Source of the DNA: Erigeron canadensis
Lineage: Eukaryota > Streptophyta > Magnoliopsida > Asterales > Asteraceae
Assembly: GCF_010389155.1 (NCBI RefSeq)
Contig: NC_057768.1
Coordinates: 13,514,501-13,578,500 of the forward strand
DNA: 64,000 nt
Reading direction: 5' to 3'
Shown: piece after piece, positions 34,325-46,974 of the stretch
Layout: each line of letters starts with the position of its first letter
Position numbering within the stretch: position 1 is the stretch's first letter
Notes under the pieces: model-generated
Seen by the model: only the letters and a program-made list of their open reading frames with translations
Database searches by the model: none
Told to the model about the DNA's origin: nothing
Translations under genes and position numbers: made by a program

Positions 34325-36676
34325 TGGAACTAACAATGGGCCAACTATGGATCGGGCATAACTTCACAAACGAAGTTAGGCAAACGAAGATAAACTTCGT
34401 TTGAACAAAGGTGTGTCGAACGAAGATAGCAGTTATCTTCGTAAGAACAAATCTGAAAATATTCCGTAGTTCAGCAAAATTTCAGAGTTTCATCCAGCAA
34501 TCTTCCAAAACACAACCCTTTATCACAATCTGTACATAGCAAAAACTCGTTAGATAGCAACCTGTTCATGCCTTGTACTAAAAACTTGCTTAGCACCCAA
34601 TTCATAATCATAATGTACGTAGATAACCGAACATTATAATCTTGAATGAAAACCCGGTTTAAACGCTATCCTGAAAATAATCAATGTAAATATGAACCTC
34701 ATTACCAATATGATTATGACACCGAGAACTTCCTTGGATCATAGATATGCATGACAGCAAACCATCTTGAAACACTTAAGTCCCATACTAAATGCCGTCT
34801 ACAAAACTTAACAAACAATGAACTATCCAACAAAAATTCACTGAAGAACTTAGTAAAGTTTCCAAAAGTATGTCATAAATCACAGCATGAAATTCAAAGG
34901 AAACTAATATCAAATTTGATTATTTTCATTAAATACATGAATCATAAATAAATAACTATTCCAAAAACCAGTTCATGTATTCATCCTTCACATGCTCTAA
35001 TCTGCATCACAAATATTATCACTACACACCAAGGATCTTATCGTAATGATATCATCCATGTAAATAACAATGCAGTAACAGAAGTCAGCATTCCAACGTT
35101 ATCTTCTTAACCTGAACACTGCACACTTACCACAGAACTCATCAACGCATTGAGAACAAAACAGTATAATGCAGAAAATTCAAGTTACAATCATACTCAA
35201 TCAGGGTTAACAAATATGAAATAACAAAAATCTAACAAAGATCAAGGGAGGTCATTTCTTGTCAAACCCTAAAATGTCACCACACAAATTCAACAAACCG
35301 ATTAATAATTGGTGACAAGTGAAAATCATGAGATTTCAAATGACTTTGACATTTCACATTACACTTGAAAAGATCCTTTTCTAAACTTTAAACAATTAAT
35401 GTCCATATTAGAAAATCTTCTTTGTGAACAGTCTACACAACCTCATTAAAAATCACATGAAGGAATTCAGCAAAAATATACTCAGAATTTGAATAGGATC
35501 TCTCATGGAATAAGACTTATAAAATACTTATTTTGACTCAATTAAAAAGAAAATAACACAGAATAAAAATTGCAGAATAATAAACTAATCTAAATTCTAA
35601 TTAACTAGACTTTATACATTACACATTAAGCATGATTACTGCTGATTAGATCAGTATAGCATGTTACATAAGCCTGCGAGTGAGAAATACTCTTATTAAA
35701 GTTCTGAACCGTGACCCAACAGCGATTACCGGTATGTTTGTCCTTAAACACTCGGTACATCCAGTTTCCATTGAGTTATGACACTTTCGACATACCCTGG
35801 CCAAGGACAGTCACCATGTAACCCGAGTAGCCTAATATGCCATTTGATAGTTTGCGAACTTATGTAACCCACATTCAGATATACTTTCGTAATCGATACA
35901 AGCACTAAGATAAAAATATTCATATATTCAAGAACATCCTTAACCAATCATGACACTTTGTGGATAACTGAATTGAATTACTTTGTGATTTCACATATTG
36001 CTTCTGCATTTCATGATTTATAAGGAACCCGTGATTTTCTATGAGATCCATGTAGCGAACTTCCGACAACCTATCCCAAGTTGGAAGCTTTAGGTAGGCT
36101 AGGTATACAAAGATACCCCGAGGACATACTTGTCCGAATCTCAAAGACCACATTAGCCCCTTAATTTGCATATCATTGATTTGCATAACAATATCACATT
36201 TACTTTTATGCTCATGATTGGTAGAGGTTCGTGCCTATTCATTGAACAAATCTTATAGTAATGCTAGATCTTTCACAAAATTTAAGGACTAGATCAATTC
36301 ATTACTGAAAAGCAAGCAATCTCAGCCATATATCTGAATATGTTTCCCACAAGAACATTATAATTTAAGTTCAGATTGAAGGAACCTTGGTACTTTGTGT
36401 CTACCGATATATCCCAAATTGTAATCACTGAACTAAGCAGTTATATTACGATTAAGCAGGCTTAAAAGCTAAAGTATCGTCACTTCTACTCATTTAGCGC
36501 AGTAACCTTACTTTATTCATATATATATATATATATATTTTATTTTATTTTATTTTTTGACACTAGATATATACAAACTTATACTAAGACAACTCTTTTT
36601 GTATTTTTATGACACTATCTATGTACAACTTATACTACAAAGACACGAAAAATACATTTAAGTTCTTTGAGAGAAA
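34325..36676 (-). other. Post-pol spacer of B-, no gene
   Basis: Reverse-complement match to 25434-27823 of B+. No coding signal; the open frames at 34751, 35744 and 35920 have no recognisable product. Confidence 0.75.
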
Positions 36677-38870
36677 CTACTCGGCATTCTTCATACCATT
36701 GAGTTGAAATACAACTCAAGACGAGGTCCATCAAAAGCTTTAGTGTATAAATCAGCAGATTATCATCAGTAATAACCTTTTCTAAATGAATAAGCTTTTT
36801 CTCAAACAGTCACGTATGAAATGATACTTTATATCTATGTGCTTGGTGACTTTAAAGTTTTTTCGGATTCTTGGTATATCTATAGCAGACTTATTATCAA
36901 TACAAATAGGAGTATTAGAGATATTCATACCATAATCGCAGCATGTTGCTGTATCCAAAGCACCTGAGAACAGCAATATCCAGCAGCAATGTACTCTGCT
37001 TCACAGGATGACTGTGCCAATGTCTGCTTTTTGCACTGCCACGATACAATTCTCCCCCCTAAAAGCTGACATCCACTTGACGTTGATTTCCTATCCGAGT
37101 TGTCACCACCATAATCCGAATCAGTATAAGCTACAAAGTCAAAGAACCATACATGGGATACCAAAGACCTAGACGAGGCTTGGCTTTCACATAACGAAGG
37201 ATTCTTTTTGCAGCTTTCAAGTGAGACTCTTTCGGATTAGCCTGATATCTAGCACACATAGAAACAGCAAAGGTAATATCTGGACGTGAGGCTGTCAGAT
37301 ACATCAAGGATCCAATGATAGCTCGATATTGAGTGGCATCGACAGATGGATCATTAGGCTTATCAGGACACAACCCATGATTAGTCTTAATGGAGTAACA
37401 GCATCCTTAGCATCAGACATGCGAAACCGAGTAAGCAAATCTCTAACATACTTGGTCTGATGTATAAAGAAACCATCTTTCAGTTGATCCACCTGTAGTC
37501 CAAGGAAGAAGGTTAATTCCCCCATAGCACTCATCTCAAACTTAGCCTTCATGCTGTGTTCAAATTCCTTGCACATTTGGTCATCAGATGAACCAAAATG
37601 ATGTCATCGACATAAACCTGTACAAGCAAGTAGTCCTTCCCTTTCCATTAATAAACAACGTGCTGTCTATAGAACCTCTGGTAAACCACTTTCCTTCAAA
37701 TGAGTTGACAATTTTTCATACCATGATCGAGGAGCCTGATGAAACCATATAAAGCCTTATCGAGACGATATACTTTATTAGGAAAGTCTGGATCCTCAAA
37801 CCCGGCAGGTTGTTCGACATACACTTCTTCTTTAATATCACCATACAAGAAGGCACTCTTTACATCAAGCTGATACACCTTAATACCCTTATAACTAGCA
37901 TATGCCAGAAATAATCGAATAGCTTCAAGTCTAGCTACAGGTGCAAATGTCTCATCGTAATCAAAACCTTCTTGTTGCTCAAATCCTCTAACCCCAATCG
38001 AGCCTTATTTCGAGTGAACTACACCTCTGTCATCGCGTTTACAACGAAAAACCCAACGCGTTGTTAAAGGAGATTCACCCGGAGGTAAGTCAACTAACTT
38101 CCATACCTCAAGCTTTCGAAACTGAGCCAATTCTTCTTGCATCGCCTCAACCCATGACGGTTCCTTAAGAGCCATTCCAACATTCTTAGGCTCAACCTGA
38201 GAGATAAAGCAGTAATACAAGTACCAAGTAATTGCCCCAGTATCCTTAACTTCAGCAAACATACACGACGGTTTCTTAGATTGATTCCTCGTGCGAACAG
38301 AGGCAGAAGCATCACCAATGATTTGCTTGACTGGATGATCCTTGTGGACTCTGGTTTGAGGAACCTATCGACAGAAAGATCATCTCCCAAATTCGTCTGC
38401 ACATGTTGCTCTGGAGTTTTATAATCTGGAGTTTTAGGCTCTCCTGAGTGTCACCTTCCGTGTCATCAGTATCATAGAAAGGAGAATCAGGTAGAGGTAC
38501 ATGCAAAGGATCAGTATGAACTATAGGAGCAGGCTCTAAGGTTGAATCTGCTACTTTTGTCCCACTAGATTCTCCAGATTCAGAGGTAGGCTCACTATTG
38601 GTGAGGGACCAGAAGAAGAACCAGAAACCGGTCCCACATCCAGAGGATCATGAAAGTAACGACATCCTCCACTGTGGAACCCTGCAAAAGAAACAGGACC
38701 ACCGAAAAGAATGAAGACATCGTCATAATCAAATGATTAGCAGGACCAAGGTGTACAGCAGGTTTGTGACTGACAATTACGACATTTGTACCAGATCTAC
38801 TTTCCAGTCTTCTGATTGTACACTCGCCTAATCGGTGTACTTGGAACATAGCCCAAAAAAAAACCCTCCT
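36677..38870 (-). pseudogene. B- pol, gap-left copy: integrase end, RT and RNase H
   Basis: On the minus strand: integrase C-terminal pieces next to the N gap, the linker with PDSPFYDTDDTEGDTQE, RT start ([26 protein letters not shown]), [63 protein letters not shown] and RNase H with YTDSDYGG and CEAEYIAAG, stop at 36677. The reading frame breaks every few hundred bases. Many breaks are single-base losses in homopolymers compared with the gap-right copy, for example four versus five A in front of the YVDD box region (~37602), so they look like consensus errors rather than real decay. Confidence 0.8.
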
Positions 38871-38970
38871 NNNNNNNNNNNNNNNNNNNNNNNNNNNNNN
38901 NNNNNNNNNNNNNNNNNNNNNNNNNNNNNNNNNNNNNNNNNNNNNNNNNNNNNNNNNNNNNNNNNNNNNN
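38871..38970. other. Assembly gap (100 N)
   Basis: Exactly 100 unknown bases, the usual placeholder for a gap of unknown size. The flanks are copies of each other (35405-38870 and 38971-about 42400). Confidence 0.99.
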
Positions 38971-41900
38971 CATATTAGAAAACTTCTTTGTGAACAGCTA
39001 CACAACCTCATTAAAAATTCACATGAAGGAATGCAGCAAAAATATACTCAGAATTGAATAGGATCTCATGGAATAAGAACTTATAAAAAAATATATTTTG
39101 ATCAATTACAAAGAAAAATAAACAGAATAAAAAACAGAATAATAAACTAATCTAAATTCTAATTAACTAGACTTTTACATTATTCACATTAAGCATGATT
39201 ACTGCTGATAGATCAGTATAGCATGTTACATAAGCCTGCGGTGAGAAATAATCTCTTATTATAAGTTCTGACCGGACCCAACAGCGATACCGGTATGTTT
39301 GTCCTCTTAAACACGCGGTACATCCAGTTCCATTGAGTATGACACTTTCGACATACCTGGCCAAGGACATCACCATGTAACCGAGTAGCCTAATATGCCA
39401 TTTGAATAGTTGCGAACTTATGTAACCACATTCAGATATACTTTCGTAATCGATACAAGCACTAAGATAAAAAATATCAATATATCAAGAACATCCTTAA
39501 CCAATCATGAGACACTTGTGGATAACTGAATTGAATTACTTTGTGATTTCACATATTGCTTCTGCATTTCATGATTTATAAGGAACCCGTGATTTTCTAT
39601 GAGATCCATGTAGCGAACTTTCTGACAACCTATCCCAAGTTGGAAGCTTTAGGTAGGCTAGGTATACAAAGATACCCGGGACATACTTGTCCGAATCTCA
39701 AAGACCACATTAGCCCTTATTTGCATTAATTGATTTGCATAACAATATCACATTACTTTATGCTCATGATTGGTAGAGGTTCTTGCCTATTCATTGAACA
39801 AATCTTATAGTAATGCTAGATCTTTCACAAAATTAAGGACTAGATCAATTCATTACTGAAAAGCAAGCAATCTCAGCCAATATCTGAATATGTTTCCACA
39901 AGAACATTGTATAATTTAAGTTCAGATTGAAGGAAACCTTGGTACTTTGTGTCTACCGATATATCCCAATTGTAATCACTGAACTAAGAGTTATATTACG
40001 ATTAAGCAGGCTTAAAAGCTAAAGTATCGTCACTTCTAATCATTAGCGCAGTAACACTATTCTTTATATAATTTTTATATTTTTTTTTTATTTTTGACAA
40101 GAATTACAACTTATACTAAGACAACTCTTTGTATTTTTATGACACTATCTATGTACAACTTATACTACAAGACACGAAAAATACATTTAAGTTCTTTGAG
40201 AGAAACTACTCGGCATTCTTCATACCATTGAGTTGAAATAACAACTCAAGACGAGGTCCATCAAAGCTTTAGTGTATAAATCAGCAAGATTATCATCAGT
40301 AATAACCTTTCTAAATGAATAAGCTTTTCTCAAAACAGTCACGTATGAATGATACTTTATATCTATGTGCTTGGTGACTTAAAGTTTTTCGGATTCTTGG
40401 TAATATCTATGGCAGACTTATTATCAATACAAATAGGAGTATTAGAGATATTCATACCATAATCGCGCATTGTTGCTGTATCCAAAGCACCTGAGAACAG
40501 CAATATCCAGCAGCAATGTACTCTGCTTCACAGGATGACTGTGCAACAGATGTCTGCTTTTTGCACTGCCACGATACAATTCTCCCCCTAAAAGCTGACA
40601 TCCACCTGACGTTGATTTCCTATCCGAGTTGTCACCACCATAATCCGAATCAGTATAAGCTACAAAGTCAAAAGAACCATACATGGGATACCAAAGACCT
40701 AGACGAGGCTTGGCTTTCACATAACGAAGGATTCTTTTTGCAGCTTTCAAGTGAGACTCTTCGGATTAGCCTGATATCTAGCACACATAGAAACAGCAAA
40801 GGTAATATCTGGACGTGAGGCTGTCAGATACATCAAGGATCAATGATAGCTCGATATTGAGTGGCATCGACAGATGGATCATTAGGCTTATCAGGACACA
40901 ACCCATGATTAGTCTTAATGGGAGTAACAGCATCCTTAGCATCAGACATGCGAAACCGAGTAAGCAAATCTCTTAACATACTTGGTCTGATGTATAAAGA
41001 AACCATCTTTCAGTTGATCCACTGTAGTCCAAGGAAGAAGGTTAATTCCCCCATAGCACTCATCAAACTTAGCCTTCATGCTGTGTTCAAATTCCTTGCA
41101 CATTTGGTCATCAGATGAACCAAAAATGATGTCATCGACATAAACCTGTACAAGCAAGTAGTCCTTCCCTTTCCATTTAATAAACAACGTGCTGTCTATA
41201 GAACCTCTGGTAAAACCACTTTCCTTCAAATGGTTGACATTTTTCATACCACGATCGAGGAGCCTGATGTAAACCATATAAAGCCTTATCGAGACGATAT
41301 ACTTTATTAGGAAAGTCTGGATCCTCAAACCCGCAGGTTGTTCGACATACACTTCTTCTTTAATATCACCATACAAGAAGGCACTCTTTACATCAAGCTG
41401 ATACACCTTAATACCCTTATAACTAGCATATGCCAGAAATAATCGAATAGCTTCAAGTCTAGCTACAGGTGCAAATGTCTCATCGTAATCAAACCTTCTT
41501 GTTGCTCAAATCCTCTAACCACCAATCGAGCCTTATTTCGAGTGACTACACCTCTGTCATCGCGTTTACAACGAAAAACCCAACGCGTTGTTAAAGGAGA
41601 TTCACCCGAGGTAAGTCAACTAACTTCCATACCTCAAGCTTTCGAAACTGAGCCAATTCTTCTTGCATCGCCTCAACCCATGACGGTTCCTTAAGAGCCA
41701 TTCCAACATTCTTAGGCTCAACCTGAGAGATAAAGCAGTAATACAAGTACCAGTGATTGCCCCAGTATCCTTAACTTCAGCAAACATACACGACGATTTC
41801 TTAGATTGATTCCTCGTGCGAACAGAGGCAGAAGCATTACCAATGATTTGCTTGACTGGATGATCCTTGTTGACTCTGGTTTGAGGAACCTTATCGACAG

Positions 41901-42400
41901 AAAGATCATCACCCAATTCGTCTGCACATGTTGCTCTGGAGTTTTATAATCTGGAGTTTTAGGCTCTTCCTGAGTGTCACCTTCCGTGTCATCAGTATCA
42001 TAGAAAGGAGAATCAGGTAGAGGTACATGCAAAGGATCAGTATGAACTATAGGAGCAGGCTCTAAGGTTGAATCTGCTACTTTTGTCCCACTAGATTCTC
42101 CAGATTCAGAGGTAGGCTCAACTATTGGTGAGGACCAGAAGAAGAACCAGAAACCGTCCACTATCCAGAGGATCATGAAGAGTAACGACATCCTCCACTG
42201 TGGAACACCTGCAAAAGAAACAGGACCACGAAAAGAAGTGAAGACACCGTCATAATCAAAATGATTAGCAGACCAAGGTGTACAGCAGGTTTGTGACTGA
42301 CAATTACGACATTTGTACCAAGATCTACTTTTCCAGTCTTCTGATTGTACACTCGCCTAATCGGTGTACTTGGAACATAGCCCAAAAAGAAACCCTCCTC
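38971..42400 (-). repeat. Second copy of 35405-38870, probable false duplication
   Basis: The block repeats the post-pol spacer, RNase H, RT and integrase end in the same order and orientation. The copy begins directly after the N gap at the sequence equal to 35405 and ends where the left copy met the gap (AACCCTCCT at 38862 equals 42390). Differences are mainly one-base indels. This is what two overlapping contig ends look like when scaffolded without merging. Confidence 0.8.
40206..42172 (-). pseudogene. B- pol, gap-right copy: linker, RT and RNase H
   Basis: On the minus strand the linker (PLPDSPFYDTDDTEGD), RT start, [25 protein letters not shown], the catalytic box in [15 protein letters not shown], then RNase H (YTDSDYGG, DRKSTSGGCQLLGG) and a stop at 40206. 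Frameshifts remain near 41330, 41060 and 40590, but the YVDD region is readable, unlike in the gap-left copy. Taken with that copy the underlying pol may be largely intact. Confidence 0.8.
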
Positions 42401-43575
42401 AGATTTAGGTTCAAATTTCCCTTGAGGAAGAGTTTTGAGAAAAGTGCACGGAACACCGAAAGGCTCAACATTCTGTAAATTGGGCTTTTTGTTGTGCAAT
42501 AGTTCATAACTAGTCTTCTTAAACCGTTTAACTGTTAAAACCCGATTCAGAATGTGACAAGCTGTATTCACTGCCTCTCCCCAGAAAGTAATAGGAAGCC
42601 CTGAATCAGCAAGCATCGTCCTGGCTGTCTCAATTAGCGTCCTGTTCTTCCGTTCAGTGGCTCATATGGTGCACTGTACTGATGTTGAATTCCTTTGGTC
42701 AAGCAAAATACAGTAATAGTATTATTCTTGAACTCAGTGCCATTGTCACTCCTGATTCTCTTAACTTTGACTCCATGGACATTTTCAACTTGCTTGACAA
42801 AATCCATAAATCGTTCGGCAGTCTCATCCTTGGTCTTCAGAAAATATACCCATGAGTACCTCGAGTAATCATCAGTGATCACCAAACAGTAAGACATCCC
42901 TCCAATGCTTCTTTTGTTCATAGGACCAAAGAGATCCATATGAAGTAATTCGAATGGTTTGGAAATGGAGTTAAGTACCTTGGATTTATGCGGATTCTTA
43001 TGTTGCTTTCCTTTCAAACACGGTACACACTTATCTTCCATCCCAAACTTCTTAACAGGCACACCGTCAACTAACCCAAGACTGATAAGTTCATTCATTT
43101 TCCGAAAGTTGATATGTCCCATTCTACGATGCCATAGGAGAGATTCAGACTCATTTGCCTTGCTCAACAAACAAAGGGGCTCCTTTGGATTATCAACACC
43201 TAAAATTAAACCATAGATGTCTCTCTTCCTAGGAGCTTTGAGCATAATCCATTCTTCTGGAATAACAAAACCCGGCTTCAAGATGTATGCCTCCTTTTCT
43301 GTGAAATGAACATTGTTGCCCTTATCACAGATCTGTGAGACACTCATTAGATTGTGAGTAAGTTGTTCCACATAATTAACTCTTTCTAGAGTTAGTTGTC
43401 CATTGACGACATCTCCTTGACCGGTGATGTTGCCGCCCTTGGAACCAGCAAAACTAACATATGACCCATTTATACCAGTATAATTGGACAAGAGCTTCTT
43501 GTCCCCTGTCATGTGCCTGGAGCATCCACTGTCAAGGTACCACAAATGAATAGGTTTCCTAGGAACTCCCTGCAC
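42173..43575 (-). pseudogene. B- pol: protease and integrase
   Basis: It begins just after the gag stop, in the same frame, with QGVPRKPIHLWYLDSGCSRHM: a classical aspartic-protease DSG motif. Next comes the Gag-pre-integrase region with LLWHRRMGHINFRKM and CVPCLKGKQ (HHCC zinc site), and the integrase core with HMDLFGPMN and SDNGTEFKN, so the first two catalytic aspartates are present. One frameshift near 42650 precedes ERKNRTLIE and the C-terminal part (FWGEAVNTACHILNRV, FFLGYVPSTPIRRVYN). It may be real or an error, as it is close to the duplicated stretch. Integrase inserts cDNA into the host chromosome. Confidence 0.85.
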
Positions 43576-43594
43576 ATCAAATGAGAAATATTAG
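43570..43594 (-). promoter_or_regulatory. Gag/pol junction of B-: TAA inside CTAAT, then TGTGCAG/GG
   Basis: Minus strand: CTAAT (43594-43590) holds the gag TAA; TGTGCAG ends at 43570, followed by GG and the protease. Pol continues in the gag frame, so readthrough of one stop, or removal of a short stretch, would make Gag-Pol. Confidence 0.45.
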
Positions 43595-46500
43595 TTATCA
43601 TTGGGGACCCAAACCTTCATAGGTTTGGGTCGTCCCTTCTCATCCTTGAGAATCAGTTCAGTCCAATATCCATTGCTAGAAGCCGTGGGTGTGACTTGAT
43701 TCTCAACTTGTCTTCTTACTGGAGAAGACTTCTGACCGTTCGTTGGAGAAGGTCGTGGGAAATGAAGGCCAAAAGAGGGTCGAACACTTGAATGATTTCG
43801 GTCATAAAATGAATTACAACTTGAAGGTGTGTGTGACCGACTTGAACTCCCACTGGGGGTAGTGAATCTTTGTCCCATAGAAGAAGAACCTTTTGGTGGA
43901 GAGTCACGTCGTTGAGGGATAGTAAACAGTTTTGAAGAAGATTGAACTTTAGTTTCATAAACCTGTTTATCATTACCCAACCCCCTTTTTCCTTCTGAGG
44001 TGGAAACCTTTGAAGGAGAACCTAATCTCTGAGGTCGATTAGGACACACACTATAAACATGACCTTTTTCATGACAAGCAAAGCAAGAGAGGACCTTAGG
44101 TTGTTTCTTTGTATCTACCTTATTATTGGTACTTACAGATACACTATTGTCCACTGATTTACTTGTTTTACTAGGATCCTTATAGTCTCGTTTGGTCGGT
44201 GATATCCTAGACTTACTTGGGGACTTCTTTCGAGCAGGCATTAAGATATGCTTCAAAGCCTTAGTTGCTTCGACATTAACAACTAATTCATCTTCAGATT
44301 GACTATCCCTAGACTGCTTAGGTAAAGGAGTTTGACGCAACTGACTTAATCTCTTCATATCCTTAATATCAACATCCCAGACTTTATCAATCCTCTTAGG
44401 GTCAATTGATGATAACGGAAATTCTAACTCAGTGTAGACCCTACTACTCTTACGAAGTGTAAAGTGAGTAATACTGTCTTTTTGACCATAAGAAGTGGAC
44501 GAATCTAGGACGACACCTTTCAATTTCTCTTCCTTGGTAGGTTGAGAAGTAACTCCTTTAGATGCTGCTGTCTCCTCAGTCAAAGTAGGCTTAGGAGACG
44601 AGTCTTGAGATTTACCAACATCAACACTAGGTTGAAGTAGGACTTCCGGGATATTAGGTTCTACAGGAGTATAATTATTGTTGAAAGGAGGAGGCATGCT
44701 ATTGTAAGAAACCTTAGCAGAGTCAGAACTCGTAGATGGAGAGTCCCCAAATTTTTGCATATGCATCAAAAGCTCATCATGTCTAGCTGAATCAACCTTA
44801 GCTTGTAAGTCCACTATTTCTATTCTAGCATCAGCCAGTTCTTTCTCAATAGTAGCACACTTTTTAGTTAATAATGCATAAGCTTCACCACCTACTCTTT
44901 CTACAGCCACAACATGTTTAACTTTGTCTTTCATAGCATTAATGTCAGACTCTAAAGATTTAATCCTATCCTTTAAAAATTTTTCTCTATCAGTGACAGT
45001 TAAATCTTTTTTAATCAATTTATCTCTTTCTTCATGAGCAGCATTAACAACAAATTCTAAATGCTTAATTCGTTCATTCTTTTGTTCAATTTCATCAAAC
45101 ATTCGATTAACAATTTTGCAAACATGAACAATAGTACGAAGAGAATAAGATACCTGTTGATCTGCTTCTTTGCAGTCTGCCATGTACGCGACAAAGTCAT
45201 CCACACTCATGCCTGCTGAAATTTCATACTCTTTCATCTGCTCTTCAATCGTCTTTTCAACCTTTTCAGTAGCAGAATCGTCTTTGTTCTCAGCAGCGTT
45301 CACCTCTCCAGAATCTTTCGTATCAGCAACCTCAACCTCTTCATCCGACTCAGAATCAGTGTCATATACCTGAGTAGAAGATTCCAAGTTCGAGCTTTGA
45401 GCATTTTCATACAGATGCTCATCACTGTGGTAAACTGAGGTGTCCAAGAAATCCTCAACAGAATCTGCTATTTGAGCCATATCATCAACTATTTCGGCCA
45501 AATAAGCATTATTAGTCTCATCCTGTGGAAGATTCCAGACATAAGAACCATCAGGTTGAGCAGCTACGATAGCCTTGTCATTGCTATTTCCAGTAGTATC
45601 TTCAGTCAACAAGAGAGCTCTACTTGCATTCTGATTAAAAGGACGATTACCACCTCTATCTTGACGGGTAGGGGTAATGTTGACATCTCTCTTTGGTCGT
45701 TGACATTCTTTGGCAAAATGTCCAAAGCCATCGCAATTATAGCACTTAACCTTTGACTTGTCAAAGCCCTGAGGATCCCCAATAAGCTGTCGACCTGTTC
45801 GCTGCATAAACCTTTGCACTCTCCTAGTGATCATCGCCAAATTCCATTTCAGATCCATTTCTTCAACATCATCTGGATCTATTTGGTCATAATCTTCATC
45901 AATGAGTGCTGGATCCGTGATCCTCCCAGCAACAAAAGCTTCATGTGCAACACACATTGCAGCAAAGACATTCATCCTTCCCTCAGCAGATTTCATATCC
46001 ATAGGCATAGACTTGTAACCAGCAGAAGTAGATGAAATGTTACCAAACGACATATTTCCAGGCTTGGCATTCTCATTTGTCTTTCGAGCCTTGAAACCAG
46101 CATCAGAAACCATGAAACCTGCAGAATCATCTCCATCCATAACACAATTAGGACCTTCTTTCGTGCCAAAAGAACCAACTCCAGAAAAGAATGCATTAAT
46201 ATCAGCTGTAGGATTCTTCATAGTGGCATGATAAAGAGATGGATCTTGTGTGAAGTTGTCTTGGAGATCCTTTGCCTTATCCTTCATTTCTCTGTTTCTT
46301 AATGTGGATATAACACCATCTATACGAAGAGATGCATAATCAGCTCTTTCTTGCAATCCATGACGAAATTCTTTATAAGCTTTCGGCAGACCATCCAAGA
46401 ATTTATCCACTATCTCAGTAGGAGTATACTTAAGATCAAAATAGGCTAACTCAGCAAGAAGATGTTGAAATCTCAAGATAAGATCCTCAACTAGTTCGTT

Positions 46501-46974
46501 CTTGGTAGCATTAAAGCAATCAAATTGTTTCTTAAGCATCTTAACTCGATTTTGCTTCAATAATGGATCACCTTCACAGTGAGCTTCAATAGCATCGAAC
46601 AGTTGCTTTGAAGTCTTGTACTCCTGTTTAGGAAACAAGTGCACTAATTCTTGAGGAATGCACATCCTAAGAGTAGAAAGAGCCTTAACTTCAACAGCAT
46701 ACAAGGATTTTTCTTCACCTTTTAATTCTCCTACTTTGTAATTAGTTGTAACACCGTTTACAGTAAGAGTTGGCCATTCATATCCTTCAGTGATCATAAT
46801 CCACATATTCAAATCTTCTCGTTGAATATAATCTTCAAATCGACCTCTCCACGCCCAGAAGTCAGCCAATGAAACTAACTTCGGTGGAGAATTAGTACGT
46901 CCAACGAGATGATCATGATAGACAAGAGAATTCAGGTATTGAGCAATAGCAGTGTTGGTTGACGAGGAAGCCAT
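43591..46974 (-). CDS. Gag polyprotein of copia B-, intact (1127 residues)
   Basis: An uninterrupted frame from the ATG at 46974, 296 bp after the primer site, to TAA at 43591. The N-terminal ~330 residues are capsid-like (FWAWRGRFEDYIQRED, LSTLRMCIPQELVHLF, KQLFDAIEAHCEGD, VKMLKKQFDCFN, FLDGLPKAYKEFRHGL). A zinc knuckle CYNCDGFGHFAKEC lies at residues ~408-421. Then come an acidic region, a long coiled coil (~615-740), a serine/proline-rich segment, and an unusual second knuckle CFACHEKGHVYSVC near residue 960. It ends GRPKPMKVWVPNDN. Its length and coiled coil fit Sirevirus-type Gag. It could supply particles for B+ and similar defective copies. This is the only long intact gene in the window. 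Confidence 0.9.
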   Translation of the reverse strand: MASSSTNTAIAQYLNSLVYHDHLVGRTNSPPKLVSLADFWAWRGRFEDYIQREDLNMWIMITEGYEWPTLTVNGVTTNYKVGELKGEEKSLYAVEVKALSTLRMCIPQELVHLFPKQEYKTSKQLFDAIEAHCEGDPLLKQNRVKMLKKQFDCFNATKNELVEDLILRFQHLLAELAYFDLKYTPTEIVDKFLDGLPKAYKEFRHGLQERADYASLRIDGVISTLRNREMKDKAKDLQDNFTQDPSLYHATMKNPTADINAFFSGVGSFGTKEGPNCVMDGDDSAGFMVSDAGFKARKTNENAKPGNMSFGNISSTSAGYKSMPMDMKSAEGRMNVFAAMCVAHEAFVAGRITDPALIDEDYDQIDPDDVEEMDLKWNLAMITRRVQRFMQRTGRQLIGDPQGFDKSKVKCYNCDGFGHFAKECQRPKRDVNITPTRQDRGGNRPFNQNASRALLLTEDTTGNSNDKAIVAAQPDGSYVWNLPQDETNNAYLAEIVDDMAQIADSVEDFLDTSVYHSDEHLYENAQSSNLESSTQVYDTDSESDEEVEVADTKDSGEVNAAENKDDSATEKVEKTIEEQMKEYEISAGMSVDDFVAYMADCKEADQQVSYSLRTIVHVCKIVNRMFDEIEQKNERIKHLEFVVNAAHEERDKLIKKDLTVTDREKFLKDRIKSLESDINAMKDKVKHVVAVERVGGEAYALLTKKCATIEKELADARIEIVDLQAKVDSARHDELLMHMQKFGDSPSTSSDSAKVSYNSMPPPFNNNYTPVEPNIPEVLLQPSVDVGKSQDSSPKPTLTEETAASKGVTSQPTKEEKLKGVVLDSSTSYGQKDSITHFTLRKSSRVYTELEFPLSSIDPKRIDKVWDVDIKDMKRLSQLRQTPLPKQSRDSQSEDELVVNVEATKALKHILMPARKKSPSKSRISPTKRDYKDPSKTSKSVDNSVSVSTNNKVDTKKQPKVLSCFACHEKGHVYSVCPNRPQRLGSPSKVSTSEGKRGLGNDKQVYETKVQSSSKLFTIPQRRDSPPKGSSSMGQRFTTPSGSSSRSHTPSSCNSFYDRNHSSVRPSFGLHFPRPSPTNGQKSSPVRRQVENQVTPTASSNGYWTELILKDEKGRPKPMKVWVPNDN

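Noticed and set aside
36677..42650. Many frameshifts in B- pol taken as evidence of an old, decayed element
   Set aside because: They cluster beside the N gap and are mostly homopolymer length changes between two copies of the same sequence, while gag and LTRs of the same element are nearly pristine.
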